Assembly (NCBI GenBank): GCA_038373885.1
Contig: JAWZYV010019925.1
Coordinates: forward strand, 649,001-713,000
Direction of reading: 5' to 3'
DNA: 64,000 bases
Origin: Cheiracanthium punctorium
Taxonomy: Eukaryota > Arthropoda > Arachnida > Araneae > Cheiracanthiidae
The notes beneath the pieces are model-generated. The model worked only from the letters and a program-made list of their open reading frames with translations, was not told where the DNA came from and did no database searches. The position numbers were made by a program, and so were the translations under genes. Below are positions 11,125 to 23,150 of the stretch, in pieces. Position 1 is the first letter of the stretch. Every line of letters begins with the position of its first letter.

Positions 11125-11925
11125 ATGAGTGTACTTTAACTTGTAGTTGACAATAAAAAAAAGAAAAGCTTCCAAGTTTTGACGCATGTTTACTATATGT
11201 ATATTCCGATTTTGTTTAAAATGTTTTATATTTTAAAAATAAAAAAATTAAATTTTAAGTAAAATAACTTTAACTAAATATTAACTTTTAAATAAAATAA
11301 GCACCTTTTTAAATTAAATAAATAAAAAATTATTTTATAATAACATTTGCATGCAGCATAACATTTTAAGAAAAATCTTCAAAATATTTGGTTTTTAATT
11401 AAATTAACCTATTAGGACTCAAATACCCACCGTTTTTATTTTAAATTATCTTACTTTATGCATTTACATGTAAGTAAAAAAATAGTTTGCTTTGTTAAGA
11501 GCTACACCATTTTCTGAAACAGCTTTTGCAAAATTATTGTTTTTATGAAATTTTTTTGAAACAAACAAAGTTTATGAATTTTTGGGGGGTTCCAGTTCTA
11601 AACAGGACTATCAAATTAATTTTTTCTATAATCTCCAAACCTTTGTGAACATTTTGGTATAAATTTCAATTTAATATATTGAAAATATAAAGAAAGTTAT
11701 GATTTTTTATCTGAAAAATCACCATTAAAATAATTGTTTGCAAAAACGCCATTTATGGTCACTTTCCCATTATTTTAATAATTTTTATCTTAAAAAGTAT
11801 TAGAGATATTGAAGTAAAATTTTATATTGTTAGTTAGAACACTAATGGCTACATTTATAAAAATTTTTCAAAGAAATCCGAGACGGTGGGTGACATGGCC
11901 TGGTTGATTTGAAATGGAATGACCC
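11125..11925. repeat. Right terminal inverted repeat of the large transposon
   Basis: Reverse complement of the left arm. It is uninterrupted here, so it preserves the pre-insertion sequence of the Helitron target. It ends GGAATGACCC and is followed by AGCT. Confidence 0.85.
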
Positions 11926-12183
11926 AGCTATGAAATAATTGAAAAGCTAGTGAATCGAAATCTATGACACAAACGTATACATATTCCTGTCTAAAAAAGA
12001 AGAAATGTAGTATATTTGAAAAAATGGTAATATTAACTTGACGCCAAGCCAAAACATTGCCAAAAAAGGTATATAGTCGTAGACATCAAAGCTTTCGTTA
12101 TACCTTCCAACACATTTGGTCATTGAAAGAACTGAGAAATTCTTCATAAATTGATAATTCACGTAAAATCATAGTATATATAC

Positions 12184-12229
12184 CTGGCTTAGGTACAGGT
12201 TTTGGAGGTGCAGATCGTGCAACAGACAT
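12184..12229 (-). CDS. Candidate first coding exon, OSTF1-like N-terminus
   Basis: On the minus strand an ATG with A at -3 (AACATGT) opens 15 codons, MSVARSAPPKPVPKP, followed by a first base of a Gly codon and a donor (CCAG|GTATAT). The Pro/Lys-rich start resembles the very short first exon of osteoclast-stimulating factor 1 (SH3 plus ankyrin adaptor), whose N-terminus reads similarly before its SH3 domain. If correct, intron 1 would run left across the whole 10.6-kb transposon and exon 2 would lie beyond position 1, since no SH3-coding exon was found on the minus strand at 1-12183. The piece is short, so chance remains likely. Confidence 0.25.
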
Positions 12230-13992
12230 GTTATAATAGGAAACTAAAATCGAATACAGCCCTTCAAATAGTTAAGTTTCCGCTTGTTTCATAATATAAT
12301 TTTACACTAAATCTAACTCTAATAACGCTAAAAGTAAAGTAACAAAAATCAAACTAAACTTTACATTTATTACAATTTAATAATTTTAAATTGTAATTTA
12401 TTAAACTTCAATAGTCGCTTGTTGTTTACCCTTAGTAGAAAGTGAAAGTAGAAGTGTAGAGCTCCCAACTCGAGGCAACTGCTCTCAACTCTTATTTCTT
12501 TAAGTAGAAAATATTTATGTAGATCACTTTTAATCGAGTTTAAATAAATAAAAAACACAAGAAAAAATAAAAGAAAAACTCTTTTTGATTTTAATTAAAA
12601 ACTGTTTTATTTAATATTTTAAAGTAATTTGTGGCTGCAGCACACAAAATTTTTGTAATGTAAACAAACAGAACTGCCGTCTGTTATTATTAGCCGGTAT
12701 TAAAGTTACGTTAATTATATTTTTCGATTTCTGCTTAATACTTTTCAATATAGTTCTTGTATGTATCCAGGATCATACGGAATACTTCTCAAGAAAATAA
12801 ATTTTGTGAAAGGATTACATAGATTTAAGATTATTCGAAATTTACACTGCACTATGTCTACAACTGTCAAATACCTTAGGTATTGTTGCTTTAAATCATT
12901 TAAATTACTCTTCATTAATCCAAATTCTTAATTACGTGTAAATTTTTATTTCATATAGTTATAAAACTCGTTTTCGTCACATACTGGGAGACTGGAACTT
13001 GTGATATACTTTTATATGTATCATAAATCTGGCTCAAAATTAAAGCGAGAATTATGCATCGCCACAAAATAAAAATATCTCCATAATAGTTCCCAAATAT
13101 ATAAGCCGTTTCGTTATTCCTTTCAAATTGTATATTTTGAATAATTAAGAAGATATTAGTATTATAATATTTTTTACAAATGCAGAGCTTAGGACTTCTT
13201 GGGAAATCAGTGTAAAGCAAATGCAGTCAACAACTACAAAAGAATTGCTAGTTACCGAATTGTATGCTTACCTAAAGGTATAATCTAAATTTTTCATGCC
13301 ATAGTTAAATTCAAACTATGGAGTATAATTTTTAGAAATGCGTTGCAAATAATTAATGTTTAAAAAAATTACTATAGTCTCAAATAAATTAAAATAGAAT
13401 AGTTCTTATTTTATTAATTATTAGAAGGTTACATTGCAGTTAGCTATATTCATGGCAGGGTGTCCACCGGCAACTACAAAGACGACTTTCGCTACTAATT
13501 TAAAGATAAGGTGACTTGGGCAACTTTTTTGAATAAAAATTGCCATTTTCATACTATTTTCAAGATTTTGGGTACTTGTACCATACTCTAGGCGACTCAT
13601 TTGAAAATCAGATTTCGGTTTTTGTCAACTCCCTTTTTTTTCAAAGTTGCGATTGGTCGTTCATGAAACAGACTAATCTTTTTGTTTAAATCGTACTAGA
13701 AAAATGAATGTATTATATGCTCTGTTACATAACGCATGAAGTTTTTAAATTTCTTATAGGGGTGATTCTAAAATGGTGGGTACAAACACACATCCTAACT
13801 TAAAGGTACCCCAGAAACTGAACCTTATAACTGAAATTTTTCTCTCAGCGAATTTTTAGTTCTGCTCAGAAACAAGAGCTGATATCACTTATTACAAAAT
13901 TTTGTTTTAAATATCCTTAAAATAAAATATTTTAGCTACAAATGGTTAATTTGGGACATCTCTTATGTTAACTGATGCCTCTCCACAGTGGC
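12230..13992. other. Gene-free AT-rich stretch
   Basis: No exon, RNA gene or element end with both borders was recognised. If the minus-strand exon at 12184-12229 is real, its 5-prime UTR and promoter would lie at the start of this stretch. Confidence 0.5.
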
Positions 13993-14139
13993 CGATTATG
14001 ACCAACAGGGGCCCCGAGCATTGATGAATTTGGGTGCCCCCATCTATGTTTTATTTTTTATAAAATTTTGATATAAAAAAGAATATTTCAGAACAACATT
14101 TGATATTGGGGCCCCTGGGCAAAGTCCCGATTTACCCAT
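13993..14139. mobile_element. Probable short hAT-like MITE
   Basis: Starts CAGTGGCCGATTATGACC with AGGGGCCCC close behind, and ends GGGGCCCCTGGGCAAAGTC...TACCCATG. The inner GGGGCCCC words form an inverted pair with a short AT-rich loop. No convincing target duplication. Confidence 0.4.
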
Positions 14140-15438
14140 GCGATAATAAAGCTCTGCCTTTGCAGTGCCAAGAAAAAAATATTCTACCACGTTTTTAGGA
14201 GATTCATACTAATCAAAATATTGAGTGAATACAATAAAATGATGATTTATTATTTCGCTCAACATATGGCAGTAGCATGCTTAAAATATTGAAGAATTTC
14301 AAGAATCGCAAAATGTGTTCTTGCCAGTTCTGTTTGTCAAAAAGTAACGATCGAAAGAACGCTATTTGGAAACTTAAATAATATGCAAGTATCTCGACTC
14401 ATTTATCAGCCTTTAAAATAATTTCAAGTTGTGCATTTTCTCTGCCGTAAATATGCATATAAACCACCATGTCCAAATCGCGTAGTGATCGAAACATAGA
14501 TTTCTTTAATGTTTAATTTCTAATAATTTATAATTAATTAATGTAATAACTGAGTGTCACAGAGTTGCCAGTGTCCTAAAAGTTTAAGAAAGTCATTCGT
14601 TACAACTTATTTCTCCAATATAACAGTTTTTATTCATTAAATAAGAGTGTATTTAGTTGAAATAATGATTAACATCATTATGAACATGCCAAACACATGT
14701 GTAAGGATGAAACAAAATGGTGGCAGCTTCGGTCTTACGAATTTTCGGACGTGATTATTTAAAAAGTACGATTTATAAATAGTAGTACAACCTCACTAAC
14801 TTTATAAATTGACAATCAATGTTTGTAAGTGTTTTATCTTACCAGAAATGTTTTTTTTTTTTTTCTCCCTCAGAAATGCTTCAAATAAGAAAATTATTTG
14901 AAGAATTGAAGTTGCGTAACAATCGAAACACTAATAATTTTTTTCAATAAATTTCTGAACAGGACATAACATAATTTTTATTTAAAATCCATAGAGATAA
15001 GCCCCAAAATTTTAAAAGTATTTTTTTTTATTAGATTAAGATAGTTTTAAGTTTTTTAAAAATAAATTGTGTTAACAAACGGTATAATATTTTGTAGGGT
15101 TTCATCATTTAAAACTTTATTTATAATTTAGATGAGAGACCATGTAAATTGCTTTTAAATAGCAACAAATTTGTTTCTGCTTATTTTTCATTCTCTAATT
15201 TATATCTTAATTCTTTAAGAACTGCAAGTTCGATACTTCTAATAATTAGTCAATGTGAGACTAAAAACATTTTTTCAAATGCATATAACATGTAAAATTG
15301 AAATTAAATATGTTACTTCGCTTATAATATTGTTTAAATGTGTCTCATGAAATCCAAATTTATCAAAAGACGTAGCAGATTTCTAAAAGAAATAAGAAAA
15401 TATTACACATTTGATCAACAAAATGCAATCATATAGAG
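14140..15438. other. Gene-free AT-rich stretch
   Basis: Nothing supported; scattered short homopolymers only. Confidence 0.5.
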
Positions 15439-15870
15439 CAGAGGTTCCCAAACCGTGTGCCGCCTCACCCTAGGGTGCCAGGGGTGCCGTGGAGATAATC
15501 AAGAAAAGTGTTTTGGTGGAGTATAATCAAATAATTTCCTCTAAACCGGTATCCCACAAAAAAGTTAGCCAAGCCGATGACCAAGTGGGTTAAAAAATAT
15601 TTCAATCAAGTTCAAGAGAGTTGTGTCCAGTAGCCTCTCTTTTACAGGATTCTCTCAAATGGGAGATGGGGGTGTCAAAATTCTATATCCCTTTCCCAAG
15701 AGAGTACTTCTTGATAGTTAACCCTATAAACAAAGTAAAAAAAAGTAATGTGAAATTCACCCAAACTGCTTCATTCTAGCCTTCATATTCCTATTGCTTT
15801 AAAGGAAACCTGCCGCGAAAGTTTTTAGCCTCACAAGGGTGCCACGGCCAAAAAAGTTTGGAAACCCCTG
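15439..15870. mobile_element. hAT-like MITE (CAGAGGTTCCCAAAC family)
   Basis: Begins CAGAGGTTCCCAAAC and ends GTTTGGAAACCCCTG, an imperfect inverted repeat. The interior (GTGCCGTGGAGA, AACCGGTATC, GCCAAGCCGATGACCAAGTGGG, TATATCCCTTTCCCAAGAGAG) is shared with 57545-57860, which identifies a dispersed family with two copies in this window. Flanking 8-mers do not match, so the target duplication has decayed or the ends are a few bases off. Confidence 0.75.
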
Positions 15871-17904
15871 GCCTATTTAATGTATTTATTTAAGCCCCTA
15901 GCATTTTGTAATGCACATATCTTAAAAATCCAATGTTCAAAATCAGTAACCAAAAGATCATTAATCTCCAAAATCTGTTAACCTATTGAGAAAAGATGTC
16001 AAAAATATGTAACCTACAGATCTGATAATTAAATATTTTAAATAGTAATTTGCCAGGACACATGCTGTCTTTTTGTGTTTGTATACCTATTCTAGGCTTG
16101 TGTTACTATAACGTAAAACTAGGCTAGTAAACGTAACTAGGCTATAACGTACTATAACGTAAAAAAAAAAAAAAAAAAAAAAAATTTAGAGTAAAATTCC
16201 AAAATTTGAAAAATGGATTATAGTTAACGTTTGGTGACCCACCTTTTTAGACTCTCCCTAAGGGAGGCTGGGGGCTAATGGGAGAAAACAGTTTGTGTGC
16301 AAAATATTTCTATGAAAAGTTTGTATACCACAGAATGGGTAATTGTTGTTTCGTAAATTTTAATTTCTATATTTAATTGCATTTTTGATCATTTAAAATA
16401 ACTTTTGATTAATGGAAAGATGTTTCAAGATAGCAGATATCATATAGATTATGATAATATAAATCACGCATTGTGTGATAGAACATGTGGTTTTCTATTC
16501 TTGAAATTTTGAATTCTTACACTCTGGGGTCTAATGGGACTGTTGATATGGGGACTAATGGGACAGCTTAACAGTCAGTAAACCAGTTATTATTTTATAT
16601 TTAAAAGAAAAAAAAATCCTGTTTTAGGTGTAAATCATGACTAAAAGTTGTTGAAAACTAATTAGGCCTATAATTTAATTAGTTTAGGCCTAACAGTATG
16701 AACTGTGTAAAATTTCAAACAGTTTTGTAGACAAATAAATAAATAAAGTGACTTTGTTTTAGTTAAATTTGCAGGAAATCAAAAAGTGTTCCATTACATA
16801 CATTGGTATCATTAACAAGATTAGCAATTATCAAATGCTTGTGAACTACCTAAGGGAAAAAAAAAAAAAAATCTGACTGTTTTAAATTCATATATCCAGA
16901 AAAAGAAGTTAAGCAGATAGTGGACTGATATTGCTGAAATAGTGTCGAAAGTGGCACTACCTAAAATTGACAGACAAACTATACGATCATCTACAATTTT
17001 GATTTTTTTTTTCTCTATATGACCTTAAATATTACTTCATAAATTAAAAAAAATATAAATATGAAAGATCATTGGTATTAATATTTTGTAATTAGATAGT
17101 TTCACATACATAATTTAGTTTTTATTTATTGATTTATTTTAGCATAAAATTTATTAGCACTAGGGTGCTATTTCATTCAGTAACAGATTTTTGTCTACGC
17201 GACTTTATAGACATGATTTCTAGACAGGTTTTGTAGACATGAACTGTCACGGTGAAGATAGTTTCAAATGTGTTGGCTGATAATGCAAAGGTTCGGGGGG
17301 AGGGGAGAGATTAAAATCTTGAAATTCGCACAAGGTTTGCAATTTTTGATAATTGGTCGCCACGTTTGCTGCCAAAAAATAATTTCAAAATTAAACTAAT
17401 CTTGGCGATATCTTCTGAATTTGGCTAGAAACTAGAAAATTATAGTTAGAATACGCGTAGCGAAGACTGTAAAATAGTGTTAGTAGGCGATTTTAATAAA
17501 GATTTCAATTCCGAAAATGTGTTTTGTAGAACAAGAAAGACAAACATGGTACACTCATGGATTATGATGCCATTCCAAACAATATGTAAAATAGTGTGAA
17601 ATATAGTTGAAATAAACTTGGCGAAGATTGTATAACAGTTTCAGTAGAAAATTTTAAGATAAATTTAGATTCCAAAGATGTGTTTTATAGAACAAGAAAG
17701 AGTTGATTCCTATTTTAACACTCCCACTCTCTCCAGCCTAAAAAATCGCCGCACTTTGGCGAGCTTTGCAGTAAAGGTCTCCAGGAGTTGTGCATAAGTT
17801 TCAGGGTTCCCAAAAGAACTAGAAGAAAACTAAAGTAGATAAATTAGTTTTAAAATTAAGGAATTTGGAGACGCTTAATTATTAAAACTACTTTAATTGG
17901 CAAC
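15871..17904. other. Gene-free stretch with element relics
   Basis: Contains a 24-base A run near 16160, a GGGACTAATGGGACAG-type relic at 16240-16570, and at 17380-17760 two diverged copies of a block with TGTGTTTTGTAGAACAAGAAAG about 190 bp apart. CACTCATGGATTATGATGC in the first block recurs at 22711-22730, so it is probably one older repeat split by the insertions in between. Confidence 0.45.
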
Positions 17905-18854
17905 TAGAAATGTAACGACCAGTGATTTGGCCGAATACCGAATATTTGGCATATAGTTTAGGCCTAATATCGAATATTCGGCAGCCTAATATTATTTTTT
18001 GTTATTATTTTCATTTTAATTGTAAATAAAATATCGCTTTTAAATTTTGTAATTAAATACTAAATACAGATTAATTAAAATTTATTTTATATTATTTGTA
18101 GGTACTTAAAAACAAACAACAGCATATTATCTGTAAAATTAAAAATTCTTGGTCATGAAAAAATATCTTTTACAAAGTTAAACTTAATAACAGCATAATT
18201 ATTTTTTAAGATATTCATACTTTAATAAATATGCTATGGTAAATGTGATTAATCTGGTAACTATGCATAATAACATCCTGTTTTGGGCTTTACACTCTGA
18301 GCAAAACATATTTAGCAGCTTTTCAAAATTATGTTTGTAGTTGAGGATCTGAAAAAATTACTTCTACCACCACCCAATAGCAGGGATGTGCCAGCTGCTC
18401 CAATTGCTCCAAATTGTGCCAAATCAACCCTGATGTGCCAATCTGCTACAAAAAGATCGTTTTTGGACATTTTTGCTCCAAATTCAGCAAAACTGCTACA
18501 TTTTTAATTTTTAATTTGTTTAAACGTTTGTAAATCTCCCGAATTTTTACAAAAGTCATCACACATTCTAATTTCAATCTTTCTCTATTAATCTTAAAAA
18601 TGAATATTTTTTCTTTGGCATCCCTTTGTTTAAACCTCCAATGCCTTAAGAGTAAAAATTGACCTCTGTTTTAAATTTAATTTTATATAAATTTGTAATT
18701 TTTTGTTACCAAATTTTTATTAGTTGCTGATGGTAGTTAACCCATTTGTGTCCAGATATTTTTGAGACTTTCTTTGATTTTTGCTAATACCAGCAATAAT
18801 AGATAAATTTCTGAAGTCAACTTCTTGAGCAAGGGATGATTTCTTTTAAAACCA

Positions 18855-20822
18855 TCCTAACTAATATTATAAATGCGAAAGTGAGTTTGTTTGTTTGTTT
18901 GTTTATGACGCTTTCACGCCTAAACCGCTGAATCGATTAGGATGTATTTTGGTTTAGATATAGAGGGGACCCTGGAGTTGGTTATAAGCTAATTAGAATT
19001 TTAGATTTTTAATGACTTTTTTAATTATTAATTAAAAACCGTTTTTACATTGCCATGGTTGGCGAGTTTCGCCCGTATCAAATGATTCATGTTTTGAGCT
19101 AACAAGAATGCTATTACTTCAATAAATAAGCGCGCGTGCATCTGAAAAACATTAAATACCACGGAAATTAAGCCAGTTTTATGCCAAATCTATCTATCTG
19201 TAATAATAAAAATGAATGTTCTCCAGACAAATCTACAGAAAGCAGAGCTTTGAAAATTTGAGCATGATTGAGCCCATAACTTCGGTAAAGTGAACCTGAG
19301 GCTCAAAATTTTGAAATTTTAACTACTTTTCAAACTATTAATTAAAAGCCGTTTTATCGCCCGCACAAAATGATTTATGCTTTTGAAATAAAGCAGAAAT
19401 TCTATTTGCAAAATCACATGCATTTGAAAAACATGGAAATTATGTTGATTTTACGCCAAATTAAAAAGCATAAGTAAAGAAAAGGGTACTTACGTATTAT
19501 CCCGGCGGTCCGCCAAGACAAGCGATTTTTTGCCGAAATAAATGCCGGGCACATGAAATTATTAATGGTTTTGAATACGATTGGCAACAGTTGGCAACCC
19601 ATTAGACGATAAAACAGTTTGGCGGGAATGACCGCTGGGATAATACGTAAGTACCAAGAAAAATCCAGATGTGTTTCTTAAAGTTCATAAATTTCCAAAT
19701 CCTACGAATAATATAAATGTGTACGTTTGTGTGTTTGGATGTTTTTGACTGAATCACACAAAAATGGTTGAACGGATTTGAAAAAATTTGTAATGAAAAT
19801 AGCTTATGCCCTGGATTAACATACAGGCAGCCTTTCAAGCATATAGCATAAATAATTCTTTTACAAAGACACTCAAAATAATTCTAATGCATTGCGCTCT
19901 ATGGAAATTTTGTAGCTACTAAACCGATTCTAAAACTTTTTTCACTGATTAAAAGTTACATTATTCCTGAGTATCATTGTTTGTTTTTGGATTAAGACCG
20001 ATTGACTGCACTAGGGTCCTAGGCCTATATGGAAAATTCCTCTGTGGGGGATTTTCTAAGGGATCCTAGCCCGTATTTATGCGAGGTTTTTTAGAAAACC
20101 ACGGAAAACTGGGAGCGGCTAGGTCGACAGGCGCGACCAGGGTTTGAATCTGGCACCTCCCCCTTGCAGTTTTGAGAGCAGAACTTCTTAGACACTGGTG
20201 GCATCCTAAGTGTTATAGGCTACCTTTAATGCATATATCACAGATAGTTCTTTTACAGGGATGCTAATAAGAATTACATTACGCTCTATGTGCATCTCTG
20301 TAAGTACTGAACCGATTCCTAAACTTTTTTTACTGATAGTAAGCTACACTATTCTTGAGTATTATAGGCTAAAATTCATGCATGTAGCATAAATAGTTCC
20401 TTTACAGGAACACTCAAAATAATTCTAATACATTACGCTCTCTGGGTATCTCTGTAACTACAGAACCGATTCTCAAACTTTTTCACTAATAGAAAGCTGC
20501 TCTATTCCTGATTAACATAGACTAAAATTCATGCATATAGCATAAATATTTCTTTTACAAAACAGTTCGCAAATACTGTCATAACTGTCTCTATTCGCCA
20601 AATTCCTGAAAAAAAATCTAAATTTAGTAACTCTGTGCATATTCTCTTATTTTAGATCAAGTATACTAACATGCATTATACTTCATTTGAAACAAGTAAA
20701 AAGCAAATAATATTTAAATGCAGTTCCTTTTGTCACAACAATATTTGTTATTCACACATGCTACATTTCTGTCGGGACCTAATTCTAAAGCCGACGCGGA
20801 CGAAGTCGCGGGTAGCAGCTAG
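18855..20822 (+). mobile_element. Non-autonomous Helitron (Lep1-like ends)
   Basis: Starts TCCTAACTAATATTATAAATG after an A and ends with GACGCGGACGAAGTCGCGGG, a hairpin, then TAGCAGCTAG before a T. This terminus type is well known from arthropod Helitrons. The interior holds repeated 130-150 bp blocks (ACCGATTCTAAAACTTTTT, CATTACGCTCT) at about 19870, 20270 and 20410, and a SINE at about 20011-20205. No Rep or helicase remnants. Confidence 0.85.
20011..20205 (-). repeat. tRNA-derived SINE (family B)
   Basis: On the minus strand a tRNA-like head (GGTGCCAGATTCAAACCCTGG as B-box region) is followed by a body with AGTTTTCCGTGGTTTTCT, CTCGCATAAATACGGGCTAG and CCCTTAGAAAATCCCC. The same body occurs at 58203-58545 (minus) and partly at 55111-55190 (plus). 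It is nested in the Helitron at 18855-20822. Confidence 0.75.
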
Positions 20823-21441
20823 TTATGTATAAAAATTGAAATGTCAACATCCTACTAGGTCATGTTAAAATATTATGTGGAGTTGAGGTTCTATATTCGT
20901 GAATAAAGGCTAGGAAAAATAAATAACGCTTTCGACTGATAGCGAAAATGCCGTCCCAAAAAAGGGACGCTAGGCATAAATGGGTTAATATAGTTTAGTA
21001 AATATTCTATTTTTGATTTAAAATAGATATTTTGTATAGCAATGTATAAAATAACTGAATTTTTTATTTATTTCATAAGCTTCTGACTCCCCCCCCCCCA
21101 AAAAAAAAGACTGGTTTTTGTTATAGGCTAAGAGTTTTTAACAACCTCCTTAATTTTCATTTTTTTGATTGGCATTCTTTAATGACTTTTCTCTTTCCCT
21201 CCAAAAATAAATTTTGTATTTCAAAATTGACATTCTTATGCTCCAAAAGTGACTTTTTTTTGCTCCAAATTGCTCCACTAATCTGTTTTTCTTGCTCCAA
21301 ATGCTCCAAAAATGTCTTTTTTCTTGCTCCACAAATTGCTCCAAAATTTAATTTCAGCTGGAACATCCCTGAATAAAGAAATTAGAAAATCAGCTCAAGT
21401 AGTGTCTCCAAATAGAAGAGTCTGTATTTCTATAATAATAT

Positions 21442-22239
21442 TGTGGCGTGTTGAAGATAGGACCACAGTTTTCTCTCAGACGAGGATTTTATTTACACAT
21501 TAGACACACACAGATATAAATATTTACAAATTTCTTAAATGATTTTTGATTAAAGTTCGGAGTCAACCTGAGTTCGATTTGATTAAAATCTTCTGGAGAA
21601 ATAGGTAGCTTTATGGGTGCTCGAAGACATTTGTATTCAATTTCCGTGAGGGAGAAACAGGACTATATCTATCGTCACTGAAACACTGGTGTATCGTAGT
21701 TCTAGAGCAACGTGCTCTCGCGAGAAACAAAACGTGAGAATCCCTTCTCAGGGCAATTTTCGGCAGAGGCCTCGGTCACTGACCGACCGATAAACAAGAC
21801 CCGGGCAGTCTTTACTGAGACACTGGTGTGTCACGTCGTTCCAGAGCAAAGTGCTCTCGCGGGAGGCAAGGGTTGAGAATTTATTCTCAGGAAAAGTTCA
21901 GCAGATACCTCGGTCCATGGCTGACCGATAAATTTTCACTAACGAAAAAGTTTCCGAAGCAAGGTCGGAAAAAATCAAAATCACGCGGCAGAGAGCAGTC
22001 CTGGTGACCTGTCGCCTCCCCGTACCAACGCTCGACTCCCTTCTTCTCTCTCCACACCTCTCTTTTTCTCCTCGTGCAAACCTGTCCAGCGAGTTCCCCT
22101 TCGCGGCTGTGGAATTTCCTCTTTGTAAGTCCAAATTGCTTGGATTCTTTTTGATGAGCCGCCGACCTAAGTGTCCTGCACTCGGTACACACGTACTTAG
22201 GAAAATTCCAACCGCTCTCCAAACGTGGGAAATCTCACA
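21442..22239 (-). mobile_element. Probable solo LTR
   Basis: The segment begins TGTGG and ends TCACA (TG...CA rule) and is flanked by ATAT on both sides (21438-21441 and 22240-22243). Read on the minus strand it carries AATAAA near its 3-prime end (complement of 21486-21492), as an LTR would. It is 798 bp, GC-richer than its surroundings, and contains an internal imperfect duplication (21677-21795 and 21808-21932). No internal retroelement sequence adjoins it. Confidence 0.65.
21677..21932. repeat. Two diverged 120-bp tandem copies in the LTR
   Basis: ACTGAAACACTGGTGTATCG...TCTCAGGGCAA...CTCGGTCACTGACCGACCGATAAAC recurs as ACTGAGACACTGGTGTGTCA...TCTCAGGAAAA...CTCGGTCCATGGCTGACCGATAAAT. The copies differ at many positions, so the duplication predates this insertion. 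Confidence 0.75.
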
Positions 22240-22851
22240 ATATTATTAAATACATTAGATTATGTTACATTCAGCTTAAAATTCAATGACTTGGATATTT
22301 ATCATATGAGATTAACACTTTGAAGTATAACTAAGTAATATTATTTGTAAATGCATTAAAAAAAATATTTTTCTCTCTTTGTTCTGAAATTATTTTGCGA
22401 ATACCTGTTCAGTATTCGGCCAACTGAATATTCGGCCTACCGAATATTCGGCAAAACGGACGAATAGGCCGAATACGAATAGTGGCCAAATATCCGTTAC
22501 GTCCCTATAGGGAACCCAAAATAAATAAATAAGTAATGGAATGCTGCACTTACATGTTGTCCCAAAACGCCATTTTAATTCTAAATTAAGGTTGCCACAT
22601 AAATACAAAAAATCGTCGTGGTAACTGCATATGTTAAATTATCGGCACCTTGGCGGGAGTCGGGGGGGGCGTTAAGTAGAAATCAACCCGCGAAAGTCAA
22701 ACACGGCACACTCATGGATTATGATGCACATTTCAAATAGTATTTAAAACGGTGAATTAAACGGTTAAAATTATTTTAAATGCTCCTGTAGAAGAAATAT
22801 TAACGATTCAGACACTATTTTCAGTGAGGAGCTTTGTATTGTAATCCTTAA

Positions 22852-23150
22852 CAGGGGCATAGCCAGAAAGTGGCTGATGGGACTGCAGCCACCCCCGAAA
22901 TGAGTAAACAAGATATGGAGAAAATTGAGTACTATTTAGATAAATTTGAAAGCTTTACTCGAGAAATCTGAGATTAAGCTAAGAATCCAAATCGAACTTT
23001 TTTAAGGTTTATGCATTTCCAACTGCTGAAATTTTAAACTCGATTTATGAATTTCTTTTTATAAGTTAACAGCCACATTCCAGTGATGTGAGCCATTCCA
23101 GATTTTAAATTTTCGACTATCCCCGAAAAAAAATGTTGGCCTACGTATTG
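22852..23150 (+). mobile_element. hAT-like MITE, left copy (CAGGGGCATAGCCAG)
   Basis: Starts CAGGGGCATAGCCAG, with GCAGCCACCCCCGAAATGAG behind it, and ends AAAATGTTGGCCTACGTATTG, the diverged complement of the start. The interior aligns with 26456-26863. Confidence 0.7.

Larger units (their letters stand above)
1283..11925. mobile_element. Large DNA transposon with about 0.8-kb terminal inverted repeats
   Basis: The left arm (1283-1770 continuing at 5774-6075) is the reverse complement of the right arm (about 11125-11925) with few differences. Both ends begin GGGTCATTCCATTTCAAATC, and both are flanked by AGCT (1279-1282 and 11926-11929), which can be read as a 4-bp palindromic target duplication. 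Without the two Helitrons and the MITE inserted in it, the element is about 5.1 kb. A broken ORF on the minus strand (6463-6850) is the only coding remnant seen. Four-bp palindromic duplications and a GGG start would fit the Sola superfamily, or piggyBac for the TTAA-flanked relative at 56998-59320. That placement is inference. Confidence 0.8.
18381..21371. mobile_element. Inverted-repeat DNA element (CAGGGATGTGCCAGCTG family)
   Basis: Terminal 17-mers at 18381-18397 and 21355-21371 are inverted repeats with one mismatch. Subterminal sequence on both sides is rich in GCTCCAAA words. The left 260 bp recur in reverse at 872-1121. A Helitron (18855-20822) accounts for two thirds of its length. 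No transposase frame is visible. The CAGGG start would suit hAT, but flanking 8-mers do not match. Confidence 0.7.
17905..22507. mobile_element. hAT-like element carrying nested insertions
   Basis: The left end TAGAAATGTAACGACC...GGCCGAATACCGAATATT matches, in reverse complement, the right end GGCCGAATACGAATAGTGGCC...CGTTACGTCCCTA. Flanking 8-mers TTGGCAAC and TAGGGAAC agree at six of eight positions, consistent with an aged target duplication. Without its insertions (18381-21371 and 21442-22239) only about 0.8 kb remains, with no transposase, so the copy is non-autonomous. Confidence 0.65.
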
